Part shown: positions 24,820 through 32,509 of the stretch, one piece after another
Layout: every line of letters starts with the position of its first letter
Numbering within the stretch: position 1 is the first letter of the stretch
Source of the DNA: Streptomyces sp. NBC_00691
GTDB lineage: Bacteria > Actinomycetota > Actinomycetes > Streptomycetales > Streptomycetaceae
DNA length: 64,000 nt
Assembly: GCF_036226665.1 (NCBI RefSeq)
Contig: NZ_CP109007.1
Coordinates: 1-64,000, forward strand
Direction: 5' to 3'
Program-made: the position numbers and the translations under genes
The notes under the pieces: model-generated
Database searches by the model: none
What the model saw: the letters and a program-made list of their open reading frames with translations, nothing else
Told to the model about the DNA's origin: nothing

Positions 24820-25128
24820 CTAGGCGCGTGCCGCCCCCGACACCATGAGAGTGGGTCCGGGGTCCGCACCGCCCAGGCCGTTCTGCAGCCCCGCCCAGGA
24901 AGGGCCGCCGGCCTGGCCAGGGGGCTCCCCGGCAGGAACCGGGCAGGGCCCGGTCACCGATGAAGCTCTCTGTTCACTCCTTCGGGTGCGGACCCGCACG
25001 TACCAGGCAAGGACGGCGGCTGCGGGGTGCGGCCAGGTGGAAGGGTGCAGTAACCGGCTGGAACGCAGCCGGACCCGTATCCGCCTTGGCAGTCAACGCG
25101 GCGGGGCCGTCCCCGCAGAGGAGCTTTC
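24820..25128. other. Gene-free spacer
   Basis: About 300 bases with no supported gene or clear hairpin. The last 25 bases carry the ribosome site of the next gene. Confidence 0.45.
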
Positions 25129-25458
25129 ATGGGAAAGGTCACCTTGTTCAGCGAGCCCAACTACGGGGGCAAGAGCTGGGAAATCCCCGTCGATGGCGAG
25201 ACGTACACCCGGGCGGCGACGGGCCTGGACAAGATCGCCTCGATCAAGATCGACCAGTCGCAGGGTCGGACTCGCACGTACTGCGTCGCTCTGTACGGCA
25301 AGCTCCCGAAGTCCCCTGCCGACTTCGAGGACTCCCAGTGCGAGAAGTTCGAAGAGGATACCCCCGACACCGGTGAGGCGGCGGGCAACGGATGGATCCG
25401 GGCGAGCGTGCGGACCGAGGAGTTCAACAAGCAGGCCGACTACTTCGCCGGGGAGTAG
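25129..25458 (+). CDS. Beta/gamma-crystallin-like protein
   Basis: A 109-residue protein. VTLFSEPNYGGKSWEIPVDGETY (residues 4-26) has the Y/F-x-x-x-x-Y/F-x-G start of a Greek-key motif, and SIKIDQSQG resembles its D/N-x-x-S calcium loop; a second motif is less clear (VALYGKLPKSPADFEDSQCEKF). No signal peptide, so intracellular. Two cysteines (about 58 and 75). GAGGAGCTTTC gives a clear ribosome site. A stress-related role is typical of the fold; inference only. Confidence 0.65.
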   Translation: MGKVTLFSEPNYGGKSWEIPVDGETYTRAATGLDKIASIKIDQSQGRTRTYCVALYGKLPKSPADFEDSQCEKFEEDTPDTGEAAGNGWIRASVRTEEFNKQADYFAGE

Positions 25459-25606
25459 CCGAGGGAGATCCACGACAACCTCCCGTCGCAGCGGGCCGCG
25501 AAGCGCCCCGGTAGAGGACCCCTTGTACGGGGGTGCCCGCGCCCACCACCCCCCGAGCGGGTGTGGTGGCCCGCGGTGCATCAGAGCCCTGCGCCGCCGA
25601 CTTAGT

Positions 25607-26647
25607 TCATGCGGTGACGGGCAGGGCGAGCAGGCCCGCCAACCGGGGGGAGGTGCGGCGAGGCAGCAGGTGGTGAGGGACGGCGAGGGCGCAGTGAGGC
25701 AGGTGGCGTTGTAGAGCGGTGAGGGCGGCTTTGAGTTCGAGACGGGCCAGAGTGGCGCCGGGGCAGTGGTGTGGGCCATGGCCGAAGGCGAGATGCCGGG
25801 CAGGTCTCGAACGCGTGGGGCCGGGGGTGGTGAGGGCGAACAGGACGGTGTCGCCGGCGGGAATGGGCTGTGCGGCGATGGTGAGGTCGCGGCGGGCGAA
25901 TCGCCGGGCCGTGGTCAAGACGGGGCCCTGCCGCGCAAGGAAGTCCTCGATCAGATGGCGGTCCACGGGCCGTTGCCGGCGGGGATCGGCGGCGGGATGG
26001 ATGAGGTCGAGGGCGCTGCGGGCGATGAGGTGGACGGTGTTCTCGATGCCCGCCCACCACATGCCGAAGGCGAGGATGACGATGTCATCGCGGTCGAGGC
26101 CGGACCGTGGTGCGGTGGCGCCCCAGTAGGAGACGAGGTCGGCGCCCGGGCGGCGGGAGTGTGTGGTCACGAGCCGGTTCACGAGGTCGTGGACCCCTTC
26201 GATCGCCGCCATCAGATCCTGGGGCCGGGGTGGGGCGAGCATGGCGCCCGTCCAGGTCGTGAGGGCGTGCCGCTCGTGGAGCGGCACGCCGAGAAGGTCG
26301 GCCACAACAGACAGCGCCAGAGGTAGCGCGAAGTCGGCCACCAGATCACCACCCCCTTGCCGCGCCATAGAGGCCGCGAGCCGGTCGGCGAGCCGGCCGA
26401 TCGGCTCCTCCCAGACATGGATACGCCGTGGGCTCAGGACTCGGGCGGTTGGTGTTCGCAGCCGTGAGTGCTCGGCGCCGTCACGGTTGAGGAGTTCGGC
26501 GGCCAACCGGCCCGGCAACCGGAACCCGCCATAACCCGATCCGGCATGGCTGTCGTCGGCGGTGAGCAGGTGGTCTGCCAGTCGGCGCCGGACCTCGTCA
26601 GGGCCGGTGACAAGCCATGCCCGGGTTCCGTCCGGCATCCGGCACAC
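25607..26647 (-). CDS. Cytochrome P450, shortened and atypical
   Basis: A 346-residue P450 (usual length about 400). The heme loop FGHGPHHCPGATLARLEL (Cys about 295) is intact. The I-helix reads AGIENT where AGxET/ST is usual, and the K-helix ExxR is not recognisable: IEDFLARQGPV has no Glu three before Arg. The stretch between K-helix and heme loop is about 25 residues too short (ALTTPGPTRSRPARHLAFG), and about 35 residues are missing in front of WLVTGPDEVRRRLAD. Probably inactive or very specialised. A broken relative lies at 27180-27475. Confidence 0.78.
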   Translation of the reverse strand: MCRMPDGTRAWLVTGPDEVRRRLADHLLTADDSHAGSGYGGFRLPGRLAAELLNRDGAEHSRLRTPTARVLSPRRIHVWEEPIGRLADRLAASMARQGGGDLVADFALPLALSVVADLLGVPLHERHALTTWTGAMLAPPRPQDLMAAIEGVHDLVNRLVTTHSRRPGADLVSYWGATAPRSGLDRDDIVILAFGMWWAGIENTVHLIARSALDLIHPAADPRRQRPVDRHLIEDFLARQGPVLTTARRFARRDLTIAAQPIPAGDTVLFALTTPGPTRSRPARHLAFGHGPHHCPGATLARLELKAALTALQRHLPHCALAVPHHLLPRRTSPRLAGLLALPVTA

Positions 26648-26974
26648 GCGAGACGGCCCCCGCTGCGGGGGGCCAGGTCCGCGACCCGGAAGTGGACAGC
26701 GAAGCTTGATGGTCGATGCTCACCCACCAGTGCTGTCCCCACGTGCCGGAGGCCACGCGTGCCGGAGATGACGTTGACCGAAAGGTCGCTGCGAACGCCC
26801 GATCGCAGGGCACCCTCAGCGGATGCCCGGGAGCTGGCTACCGCCAGCGCGGGATTCTCACCTGCGCCGACCCAGAGCGTAACGAGGCGGGGCCGCTCCG
26901 CCGCCAACACCTGCCGGCCGTCCCCTGATGCGTCCAAGCAGTGCGATGCCACCCTGGCATGCAAGGAGGTAACC
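26648..26974. other. Spacer upstream of P450
   Basis: The P450 frame remains open about 25 codons upstream as LPGRGPGPPQRGPSR without a start codon that has a ribosome site, so its N-terminus may have been lost or fused here. Nothing else is supported. Confidence 0.4.
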
Positions 26975-27133
26975 ATGGCCCGACAAAAGAAGCTCGCCAT
27001 GGCGGCGGCCGAACGAAACCGCCAGGACAGCTACCACGCTCCCCTGCCTTCACGACCGGCACGACCCGTCTCACCAAGCCAGGAAGAAGCCACCCCGCAA
27101 CACGCCGAAATCACCGGACAGCACCAGAGGTGA
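26975..27133 (+). CDS. Small basic protein
   Basis: A 52-residue protein, MARQKKLAMAAAERNRQDSY..., basic at the N-terminus, proline/threonine-rich at the end. The case for it is a strong AAGGAGGTAACC ribosome site right before ATG. No family recognised. It lies between the P450 and the remnant of its relative. Confidence 0.5.
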   Translation: MARQKKLAMAAAERNRQDSYHAPLPSRPARPVSPSQEEATPQHAEITGQHQR

Positions 27134-27179
27134 CCCGCAGCGGCCAGCGGATCACGCGCGCCTGAACCGCCTCACCCAT

Positions 27180-27475
27180 GAGTTCGCCGCCACCCCTGGG
27201 CGGCGAGCGGCGCGGCCAGCCCGTCCGCGAACCGACGGATGCGCGCCTCCCATCGTGCGGCGTGCCGCGGGGCCAGCGGCCGTGCGAAGACGCGGATGGC
27301 CGCGGCCGTCGCGGTTTTGCAGATCCGCCGCCATCCCGCCGGGCAGCCGAAACCCCCGCCAGCCGGCCCCCCGGCGTGGGTGTCGTCGAGCGCTCGCAGC
27401 GCACTGCGCAGCCAACGGCGTCAATCCTCGTACCGCGTGATCAGCCAGGCCTGAGAACGATCCGGCATCCGCAGC
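27180..27475 (-). pseudogene. P450 pseudogene fragment
   Basis: Reading leftward from 27475: RMPDRSQAWLITRYED, then a TGA stop, then LRALDDTHAG, then in another frame GWRGFRLPGGMAADLQNRDGRGHPRLR, then ARWEARIRRFADGLAAPLAAQG. These parallel PDGTRAWLVTGPDEV, LTADDSHAG, GYGGFRLPGRLAAELLNRDGAEHSRLR and IHVWEEPIGRLADRLAA of the P450 at 25607-26647. One stop and at least two frameshifts make it dead. The C-terminal two thirds, with the heme loop, are absent. Confidence 0.85.
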
Positions 27476-27681
27476 GGGCGGACCGGCCCGTGCGGGCAGG
27501 TGAACCGGCGGGCGCAGCGAGGTCAAGGACACCATCGTGAAGGGGCATGTCACCTCCTCGGGGCCGCACTGACAACCGACGGACACATCCACGGTGCGGA
27601 CGCAGTCGCGGAGTCGAGCTGCCGCGCAGGGCCGGGCCCGCGCAGCAACTCGATAGGGCGGTGCGCTACGGCTGGGGTGGG
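27476..27681. other. Spacer
   Basis: About 200 bases between the P450 fragment and the next leftward gene; no feature seen. Confidence 0.4.
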
Positions 27682-28218
27682 TCAGCTGCTGTAGCCGTCG
27701 TGGAGGTTGAACTTGCCGGGGGTGGCGCCCTTGACGAAGCGCAGGCGGTCGCCCTCGACGACCAGCGGCTTGCCGTTGTCGCGGTCCTTCTGCCAGATCT
27801 CGTAGTAGTTGCCCATGTCGTAGAAGGCGACCGGGTCACTCTTGGAGGAGACGGTGGTCAGCCAGCCGTCCTTGGAGTCGATCCACTTGCCTTCGGCGGC
27901 GGCGCAGGTGACCTGCAGGTAGCCGCCCCAGTGGCCATCCTTGGCCCACGCCCCGTCGGCGACCTTCACCCACAGCGCCGGGCCCTGGGTGGTCTCGCTC
28001 CAGGTCATCTTGACCTGCTCACCCTTGGACTCGTCCCACTTGACGGTGCGCCCGATCTCGTTGATGCCGAGCTTGGCGGTACTGCCGTCCTTGAACCGAA
28101 CGACGGACTCCGGCGTGCGGTGCGGCACGTAGCGGGTGGAGGGGAGGTCGGCCTTGGAGGTGTCGATCTCGAAGGCGGCCCAGGCGAACTCACGCAGATG
28201 CTGGTTGTTGGCGTCCAT
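27682..28218 (-). CDS. Hypothetical protein
   Basis: A 178-residue soluble protein without a recognised family. It has many aromatic and charged residues (AWAKDGHWGGYLQVTCAAAEGKW, MGNYYEIWQKDRDNGKPLVVEGDRLRFVKGATPGKF, quoted in part) and a likely all-beta fold. Codon use is less extreme in GC than in the neighbours. Its ATG overlaps the stop of the 122-residue gene as TGATG, so the two are translated together. Confidence 0.7.
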   Translation of the reverse strand: MDANNQHLREFAWAAFEIDTSKADLPSTRYVPHRTPESVVRFKDGSTAKLGINEIGRTVKWDESKGEQVKMTWSETTQGPALWVKVADGAWAKDGHWGGYLQVTCAAAEGKWIDSKDGWLTTVSSKSDPVAFYDMGNYYEIWQKDRDNGKPLVVEGDRLRFVKGATPGKFNLHDGYSS

Positions 28219-28586
28219 CAGCTCGCGATCACTCGTGATGTAGGCCGTGAGCTCTTCCTCTTGCCGCCGACCCCCAGGACCCTCTGAAGGATCCGCCGCA
28301 GCCGCTCACCCTCCGGACCGGCCGCCTTCTTCTTGCCCTCGTCCGCCGCCCGCGCCGCCACCTCCGACCGATCAAGGCGTTCACCCCTCCCCCAGGCCTC
28401 AGACCTGATTTCGGCCTCGGCGAAGGAGGTCAGCGTGTCCACGATCAAATCTTCGATACGCCCCTTCTTGCCGTTCTGGTGCGCCTCCTCGATCTCCGCG
28501 ACCTTCTTCGGATCCAGCTCCTTCACCTTCGTGGGCGCGCCCTCGTCTGAGAAAATCAAAAAGTCCCTCTTGCGCAGGTATCCCAT
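28218..28586 (-). CDS. Charged hypothetical protein
   Basis: A 122-residue protein, MGYLRKRDFLIFSDEG..., about a third of whose residues are Lys, Arg, Asp or Glu; residues 35-110 are predicted helical with a basic end (GKKKAAGPEGERLRRILQRVLG). AAAAGGAGTGATTTACTC precedes ATG, a strong site in an AT-rich leader. It is the first of a two-gene operon. Function unknown. Confidence 0.7.
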   Translation of the reverse strand: MGYLRKRDFLIFSDEGAPTKVKELDPKKVAEIEEAHQNGKKGRIEDLIVDTLTSFAEAEIRSEAWGRGERLDRSEVAARAADEGKKKAAGPEGERLRRILQRVLGVGGKRKSSRPTSRVIAS

Positions 28587-28954
28587 GAGTAAATCACTCC
28601 TTTTCGCTTTGAGTAACCGTTAGCTACTCTGCGCAACCAACGCTAACGATCAAGAAGCGGTCGAAAAGCACCCCCGCCGATCGTTCGCCTGATCGAGTGA
28701 TCGAAGCCCAGGCCGGCGATGCACAGGCGACGCAGCCGGACATAGGGACCGCGGCCGTCCCGTGCCAGAGCTCTGGAAACAAGCAGTGTCCGCCCCCCGA
28801 CACCTGCGGCCAGTCGGCTGCGGCCGCCGGCCCCACCCCGAACCCGGCCAGGTCCTGCGGCGCCATATCCGTGCGCAGCCACTGGAATCTGAGGGGGTGA
28901 CGGAAGATGCCGCCGTGATCGACGGCCCGGTCGGCGCTCACCTCGGCGACCAGC
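28587..28954. other. AT-richer promoter region and spacer
   Basis: 28587-28660 is clearly more AT-rich than its surroundings and must contain the promoter of the two-gene operon. The rest, to 28954, is without a supported gene. Confidence 0.5.
28618..28648. promoter_or_regulatory. Inverted repeat, possible operator
   Basis: CGTTAGC (28618-28624) and GCTAACG (28642-28648), centres 24 bp apart, lie 32-62 bases upstream of the 122-residue gene, overlapping the expected promoter. Confidence 0.45.
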
Positions 28955-29265
28955 TCACCGGGCGAGCGGGACGCCGTGGCGGACCACCCCGCCCGGGGTC
29001 CCTTCCACGGCCGCAGCCCGCAGGCCGGCCGGCCACGCCAGCGTCACCCGCAGGCCACCCGGCCCCGAACGGAACCGCTCGACTACCCGCACCCGGCCCA
29101 GCACCGCCAACGGCACAGTGCCCGGCGCAGTCAGCCGGTCCACCGACGCCCCGAGCTCCCCCGCTGTCAGGGCGGCCAGGGCTCCGGCGTCCGTACCGGT
29201 GGACCAGCCGGACAACTCGTCCTGGCGTTATCGGTCAGGGTCAGGTTCGGGTCATCGAATCGGCA
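28955..29265 (-). pseudogene. Fragment of the 456-residue HTH protein
   Basis: Leftward translation gives RFDDPNLTLTDN (from about 29265), then after a frameshift LSGWSTGTDAGALAALTAGELG...RLTAPGTVPLAVLG...VERFRSGPGGLRVTLAWPAGLR...GGVVRHG. This tracks RMDDPLLELTDD, LSGWMTDTDADTLAQLATADTG...RLTAPGTTPLAVPD...IDRFRAGTGGLRVTLAWPARLR...GGVIRHG in the gene at 11367-12737 (about its residues 330-440). No start, one frameshift, both ends missing. Confidence 0.85.
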
Positions 29266-29345
29266 CCGTTTGCGTCCTGCCCCCGCCGGCGGGCTCCGCT
29301 GCTCAGAGGGCTGCCGTGGGAACCCACCCGTTCAGATGGCGCCGA

Positions 29346-29549
29346 TCACTGAGGCATGACGTTCTCCGCCTGAGGGCCCTTGGGCCCCTGAGTGATGTCG
29401 AAGGTGACCTCCTGGTCCTCCTCCAGAGAACGGAATCCTGCGGCATTGATGGCGGACTTGTGGACGAAGACGTCCGGGCCGCCGCCGTCTTGGGCGATTT
29501 CTCCATACCCCTTTTCAACGTCGAACCACTTCACCGTGCCAGTCGCCAT
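29346..29549 (-). CDS. CspA-family protein with altered RNP1
   Basis: A 67-residue cold-shock-fold protein, [23 protein letters not shown]..., about 80% like the copy at 21898. Its RNP1 reads KGYGEIAQ where the family has K-G-F/Y-G-F-I; replacing the stacked Phe by Glu should weaken nucleic-acid binding. The second motif is DVFVHKSAI. Strong GAGAACAGCC ribosome site. Stands alone. It may be a dominant regulator-type variant or a decaying copy. Confidence 0.88.
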   Translation of the reverse strand: MATGTVKWFDVEKGYGEIAQDGGGPDVFVHKSAINAAGFRSLEEDQEVTFDITQGPKGPQAENVMPQ

Positions 29550-29908
29550 GGCTGTTCTCCTTGCTGGGGTCGAGCACTGGACTCCCCGCTCACGCTGACC
29601 TCGCCCATGGCCGGTACTTCTTCCCGCCGGGGCCCGCTGCTCCGGCCCTCACCCTTCGACGCTACGGAAAGGCACTGACAACCAGAGCACGGCGGAGGTA
29701 CCGCACCCTTCGCCGCTGGTCGCGCGGGGTGGTGACCAGTTGTGCGCGATCCCGGCCTGCGCATGGGTACTTGAGGGGGAATCATCATCCGACAGCATCC
29801 GCGTGTCTATGATCTTCGTGGACGTTTCCTGCGGGCCCGCGGTAAAGCGCGATGACCGGCCCGGCTGCCGGAACATCAACACCTCGAGACCGACCGAACG
29901 GACGGCGC
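29550..29908. other. Divergent promoter region
   Basis: About 360 bases between the cold-shock gene (leftward) and the glycosyltransferase (rightward). AT-richer around 29765-29815, where promoters are likely. No gene supported. Confidence 0.45.
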
Positions 29909-30634
29909 ATGCCCTTACTCTCCTGCATTCTGGCGACCAAGGACCGGCCGCACTTCCTCGCCCAGGCGATCCGGTACTACCAGCAGCAGACACTGACCGA
30001 CACCGAGCTGATCATCATCGACGACGGCGTCGACTCCTGTGAGGCGCTGGTGCCGAGCTCGCCGCAGATCAAGTACCTGCGGCTTCCGCGGGCGACGTCG
30101 CTGGGGACGAAGCTGAACCTGGGCATCGAGGCCAGCTCGGGTCACGTCATCCAGAAGCTGGACGATGACGACTACTACCACCCCAGATTTCTGGAGGTGA
30201 TGACCTCCGGACTGCTGGGCGCACGGCGTTCGGAGGTGATCTGCGGGGTGGAGCGGCTGCTGGTGCTGATCTCGGCGACCGGCGCTCTCGTCGACGCGGG
30301 CAGCGGATGGTTCGCCGGCGGCACGTACTGCTTCTACAAGGACGTCTGGAAACAGGCCCCGTTCAGGGACGTGCCGCGCCGGGTCGACGTGTTCTTCCTT
30401 GAAGACCACCCCGACCTCGTCAAGCTGCCGGTGTCCGTTCCCGAGCTGTATGTCCTAGTGCGTCACGACAAGCACACCTGGACCCGGATGGCACCAGAGA
30501 CCGTCCAGCCCTTCACTGGGGTGCCCGTCGAGGACGTCACCGAGTACTTCATGTCCTGCCCGCCCTACGGCAAGAGCCTGCGGGACCTGATCCCGGCCGA
30601 GCACGCCGCGTTCTACCAGAGCCTGCAGCGGTGA
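29909..30634 (+). CDS. Family 2 glycosyltransferase
   Basis: A 241-residue GT-A enzyme. LLSCILATKDRPHFLAQAIRYYQQQT starts the Rossmann-like nucleotide-binding half, ELIIIDDG is the first acidic motif, and VIQKLDDDDYYHPRFLE holds the DxD metal site (about residues 87-92). No C-terminal membrane segment, so soluble and likely acting on a small or nucleotide-linked acceptor. Ten bases before the methyltransferase gene, same strand; the two are probably one operon. ATG at 29909 chosen because the motif starts four residues later. Confidence 0.85.
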   Translation: MPLLSCILATKDRPHFLAQAIRYYQQQTLTDTELIIIDDGVDSCEALVPSSPQIKYLRLPRATSLGTKLNLGIEASSGHVIQKLDDDDYYHPRFLEVMTSGLLGARRSEVICGVERLLVLISATGALVDAGSGWFAGGTYCFYKDVWKQAPFRDVPRRVDVFFLEDHPDLVKLPVSVPELYVLVRHDKHTWTRMAPETVQPFTGVPVEDVTEYFMSCPPYGKSLRDLIPAEHAAFYQSLQR

Positions 30635-30644
30635 GGACGAGCCG

Positions 30645-31604
30645 GTGAACGAGGCCTTCGCATGCCCGGTCTGCGCGGACGACGACTGGGAGACACACGG
30701 CCGCCGGCACTACCGTGGCGGTGAACGCACCCACACCCAAGGCCGCGTCCTGAGCGACTACGAGCTGCTGCGACGCCGCGTCCTGTTCGAGGTCTGGTGC
30801 CCGGGACGAAACGAGGTGACCCTGACGGAGCGCATGTGCCGCCAGTGCGGCTTCATGGCCTACGCCCCTCGGCCCACCAGCGCGGACGTCGCGGCGAAGT
30901 ACCGGTTTCTTCAGCACTGGGAAGACGACATCGGCGGATCGGCGCCCTCAGCCCGCGGAATGGAGTTGGACCGCCGGCGGGCCGATCGTGCCCACCGGGC
31001 GATCGTGTCGGATCTCGGGCGTGAACCGCGCCGGGTCCTCGACTTCGGCGGCGGAAACGGCAAGCTCTTGGCCCCGTTCCTGAAGCAGGGCGCCGACTGC
31101 GCGCTCGTGGACTACAACGTGCGCCCGCTGCCAGGCGTGCGCAAGCTCGCCGACACCCTGCACGACCTGCCCGACATCGAGCCTTTCGACGCCATCGTCT
31201 GCAGCCACGTACTGGAACACCTCGCCGACCCGCTCACCACCCTGCAGTCGCTGTACCCCCTGCTGGCGGCGGACGGCGTCCTCTACAGCGAGGTACCGGT
31301 CGAGATCTGGATAGGCCTCCCCATCGGGGCCGACCCTGTGACCCACATCAACTTCTTCACACCCCACTCACTCACCCGCCTCCACACCCGGGCGGGCCTG
31401 CGCGCCATCACGGTCCGACAGTTCGCAGGCAACTACGCCGCCTACCGCATGCAGGTCGCCACGGTCACCGCCCGGCGCGACGACACCAGGACAGCCGACG
31501 ATCGCAGTGCTGGTGATGCGGGCGAAGCGCACCGCCTCCTGCGCCCCTCGGTCCTCGACCGGCTCGCCCACGCCTTCCGTCAGCGGCGGCTGGCCGGCGG
31601 CTGA
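30645..31604 (+). CDS. Class I SAM methyltransferase with N-terminal zinc motif
   Basis: A 319-residue protein. Residues 7-10 (CPVC) and about 64-67 (CRQC, in ERMCRQCGFMAYAPRP) form a zinc ribbon as in sugar C-methyltransferase-like proteins. The SAM domain has LDFGGGNGKLL (motif I, about 130-140), FDAIVCSHVLEHLADP and VLYSEVPVEI. The architecture is typical of enzymes acting on nucleotide-sugar or glycan substrates. Paired with the upstream glycosyltransferase; together they may build a decorated surface glycan or a natural product sugar. Confidence 0.85.
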   Translation: MNEAFACPVCADDDWETHGRRHYRGGERTHTQGRVLSDYELLRRRVLFEVWCPGRNEVTLTERMCRQCGFMAYAPRPTSADVAAKYRFLQHWEDDIGGSAPSARGMELDRRRADRAHRAIVSDLGREPRRVLDFGGGNGKLLAPFLKQGADCALVDYNVRPLPGVRKLADTLHDLPDIEPFDAIVCSHVLEHLADPLTTLQSLYPLLAADGVLYSEVPVEIWIGLPIGADPVTHINFFTPHSLTRLHTRAGLRAITVRQFAGNYAAYRMQVATVTARRDDTRTADDRSAGDAGEAHRLLRPSVLDRLAHAFRQRRLAGG

Positions 31605-31634
31605 CCGCACAACCCCCGCGCAAGGGAGGCCGGG

Positions 31635-32273
31635 TCAGCCCGGTGCTGTGTCCGGCAGGCGCAGTGCGGCCGTTCCTTTCCGGTGTGCGAGGCGCTCGAG
31701 GGTCCAGGTGGGGTGCTGCTCGGCCCAGCGGGCGACGATGGCCTTCTCCTCGTCGCGGTCGTAGTCGTCCAGGACCACGACCGCGTTCGGGGTGAGCGCG
31801 CCGGCGAGCAGCGGTACGGCTGGGTACCGGGCGAGTGGGGTGGTGAGTCCGGGTGGGCCGTCTACGAGCAGCAGGCCGCAGCCGTTCAGGTCCTTCCAGG
31901 CCGATTGCGCGTACCAGGGCCGGCTCTCGCCGTGGAGGGTGTGCTGCTCCAGCGGAGCAAGCCGCACCTGCGCGATGTCGCCGAGCCCCAGCCGTTCGAC
32001 CTCCCCGGCGCTGCGTTCGTGGTAACCGGCATCGTGCTCCAGGCTCACCACACGGCCCGGGATGCCGAAGGCCCGCATGGCCGTCGCAAGCCACAGTGTG
32101 GAGGTCCCGCTGCCCGCTTCGATGACCAGTGACGGGCGCCGGAACCGGGTCTGTTCCACCAGGTACAGCAGTAGATCCGGGGCTGCGGCCCAGCCGTCAC
32201 CCGGTGGGATGGGCACGGGCGGCTGGAGTATCTGTTCGAGCCGTACCAGGAATTGCTCGTCTTCGGTCTGCAT
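31635..32273 (-). CDS. SAM-dependent methyltransferase
   Basis: A 212-residue protein. [22 protein letters not shown] (about 48-69) is the SAM-binding motif [15 protein letters not shown] motif II, and [23 protein letters not shown] plus [19 protein letters not shown] complete an enzyme of the class I, Methyltransf_24-like type. ATG at 32273 selected for GAGGGGAACAGG upstream; the frame is open 28 codons further. Convergent with the glycosyltransferase pair. Substrate unknown; proximity to the terpene gene allows but does not show a tailoring role. Confidence 0.8.
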   Translation of the reverse strand: MQTEDEQFLVRLEQILQPPVPIPPGDGWAAAPDLLLYLVEQTRFRRPSLVIEAGSGTSTLWLATAMRAFGIPGRVVSLEHDAGYHERSAGEVERLGLGDIAQVRLAPLEQHTLHGESRPWYAQSAWKDLNGCGLLLVDGPPGLTTPLARYPAVPLLAGALTPNAVVVLDDYDRDEEKAIVARWAEQHPTWTLERLAHRKGTAALRLPDTAPG

Positions 32274-32509
32274 CCTGTTCCCCTCGCCCCGAGCTGGCCG
32301 ATTCCCCGAACGCATCGCGGCAGGCTCGAGACTACGGATGAGAACCCGGCCTTCCACCGTCCTGCGTACCTGCCACTTCTACCCTGATGGGCCGGCCTTT
32401 GTGCTGGCTGTCAGGGCCCGCTGGGCGGACTGCGTCACGGTCGTGCCTCGCGCGGATTGGGGGCGGGAGCCGCGGAAGGGGTCACCGGCGGGCTGGGGCC
32501 CCTGGATGG

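Noticed and set aside
28624..28941. Leftward frame of 105 residues at 28.6-28.9 kb
   Set aside because: No ribosome site, no motif and an atypical composition; the area is promoter and spacer.
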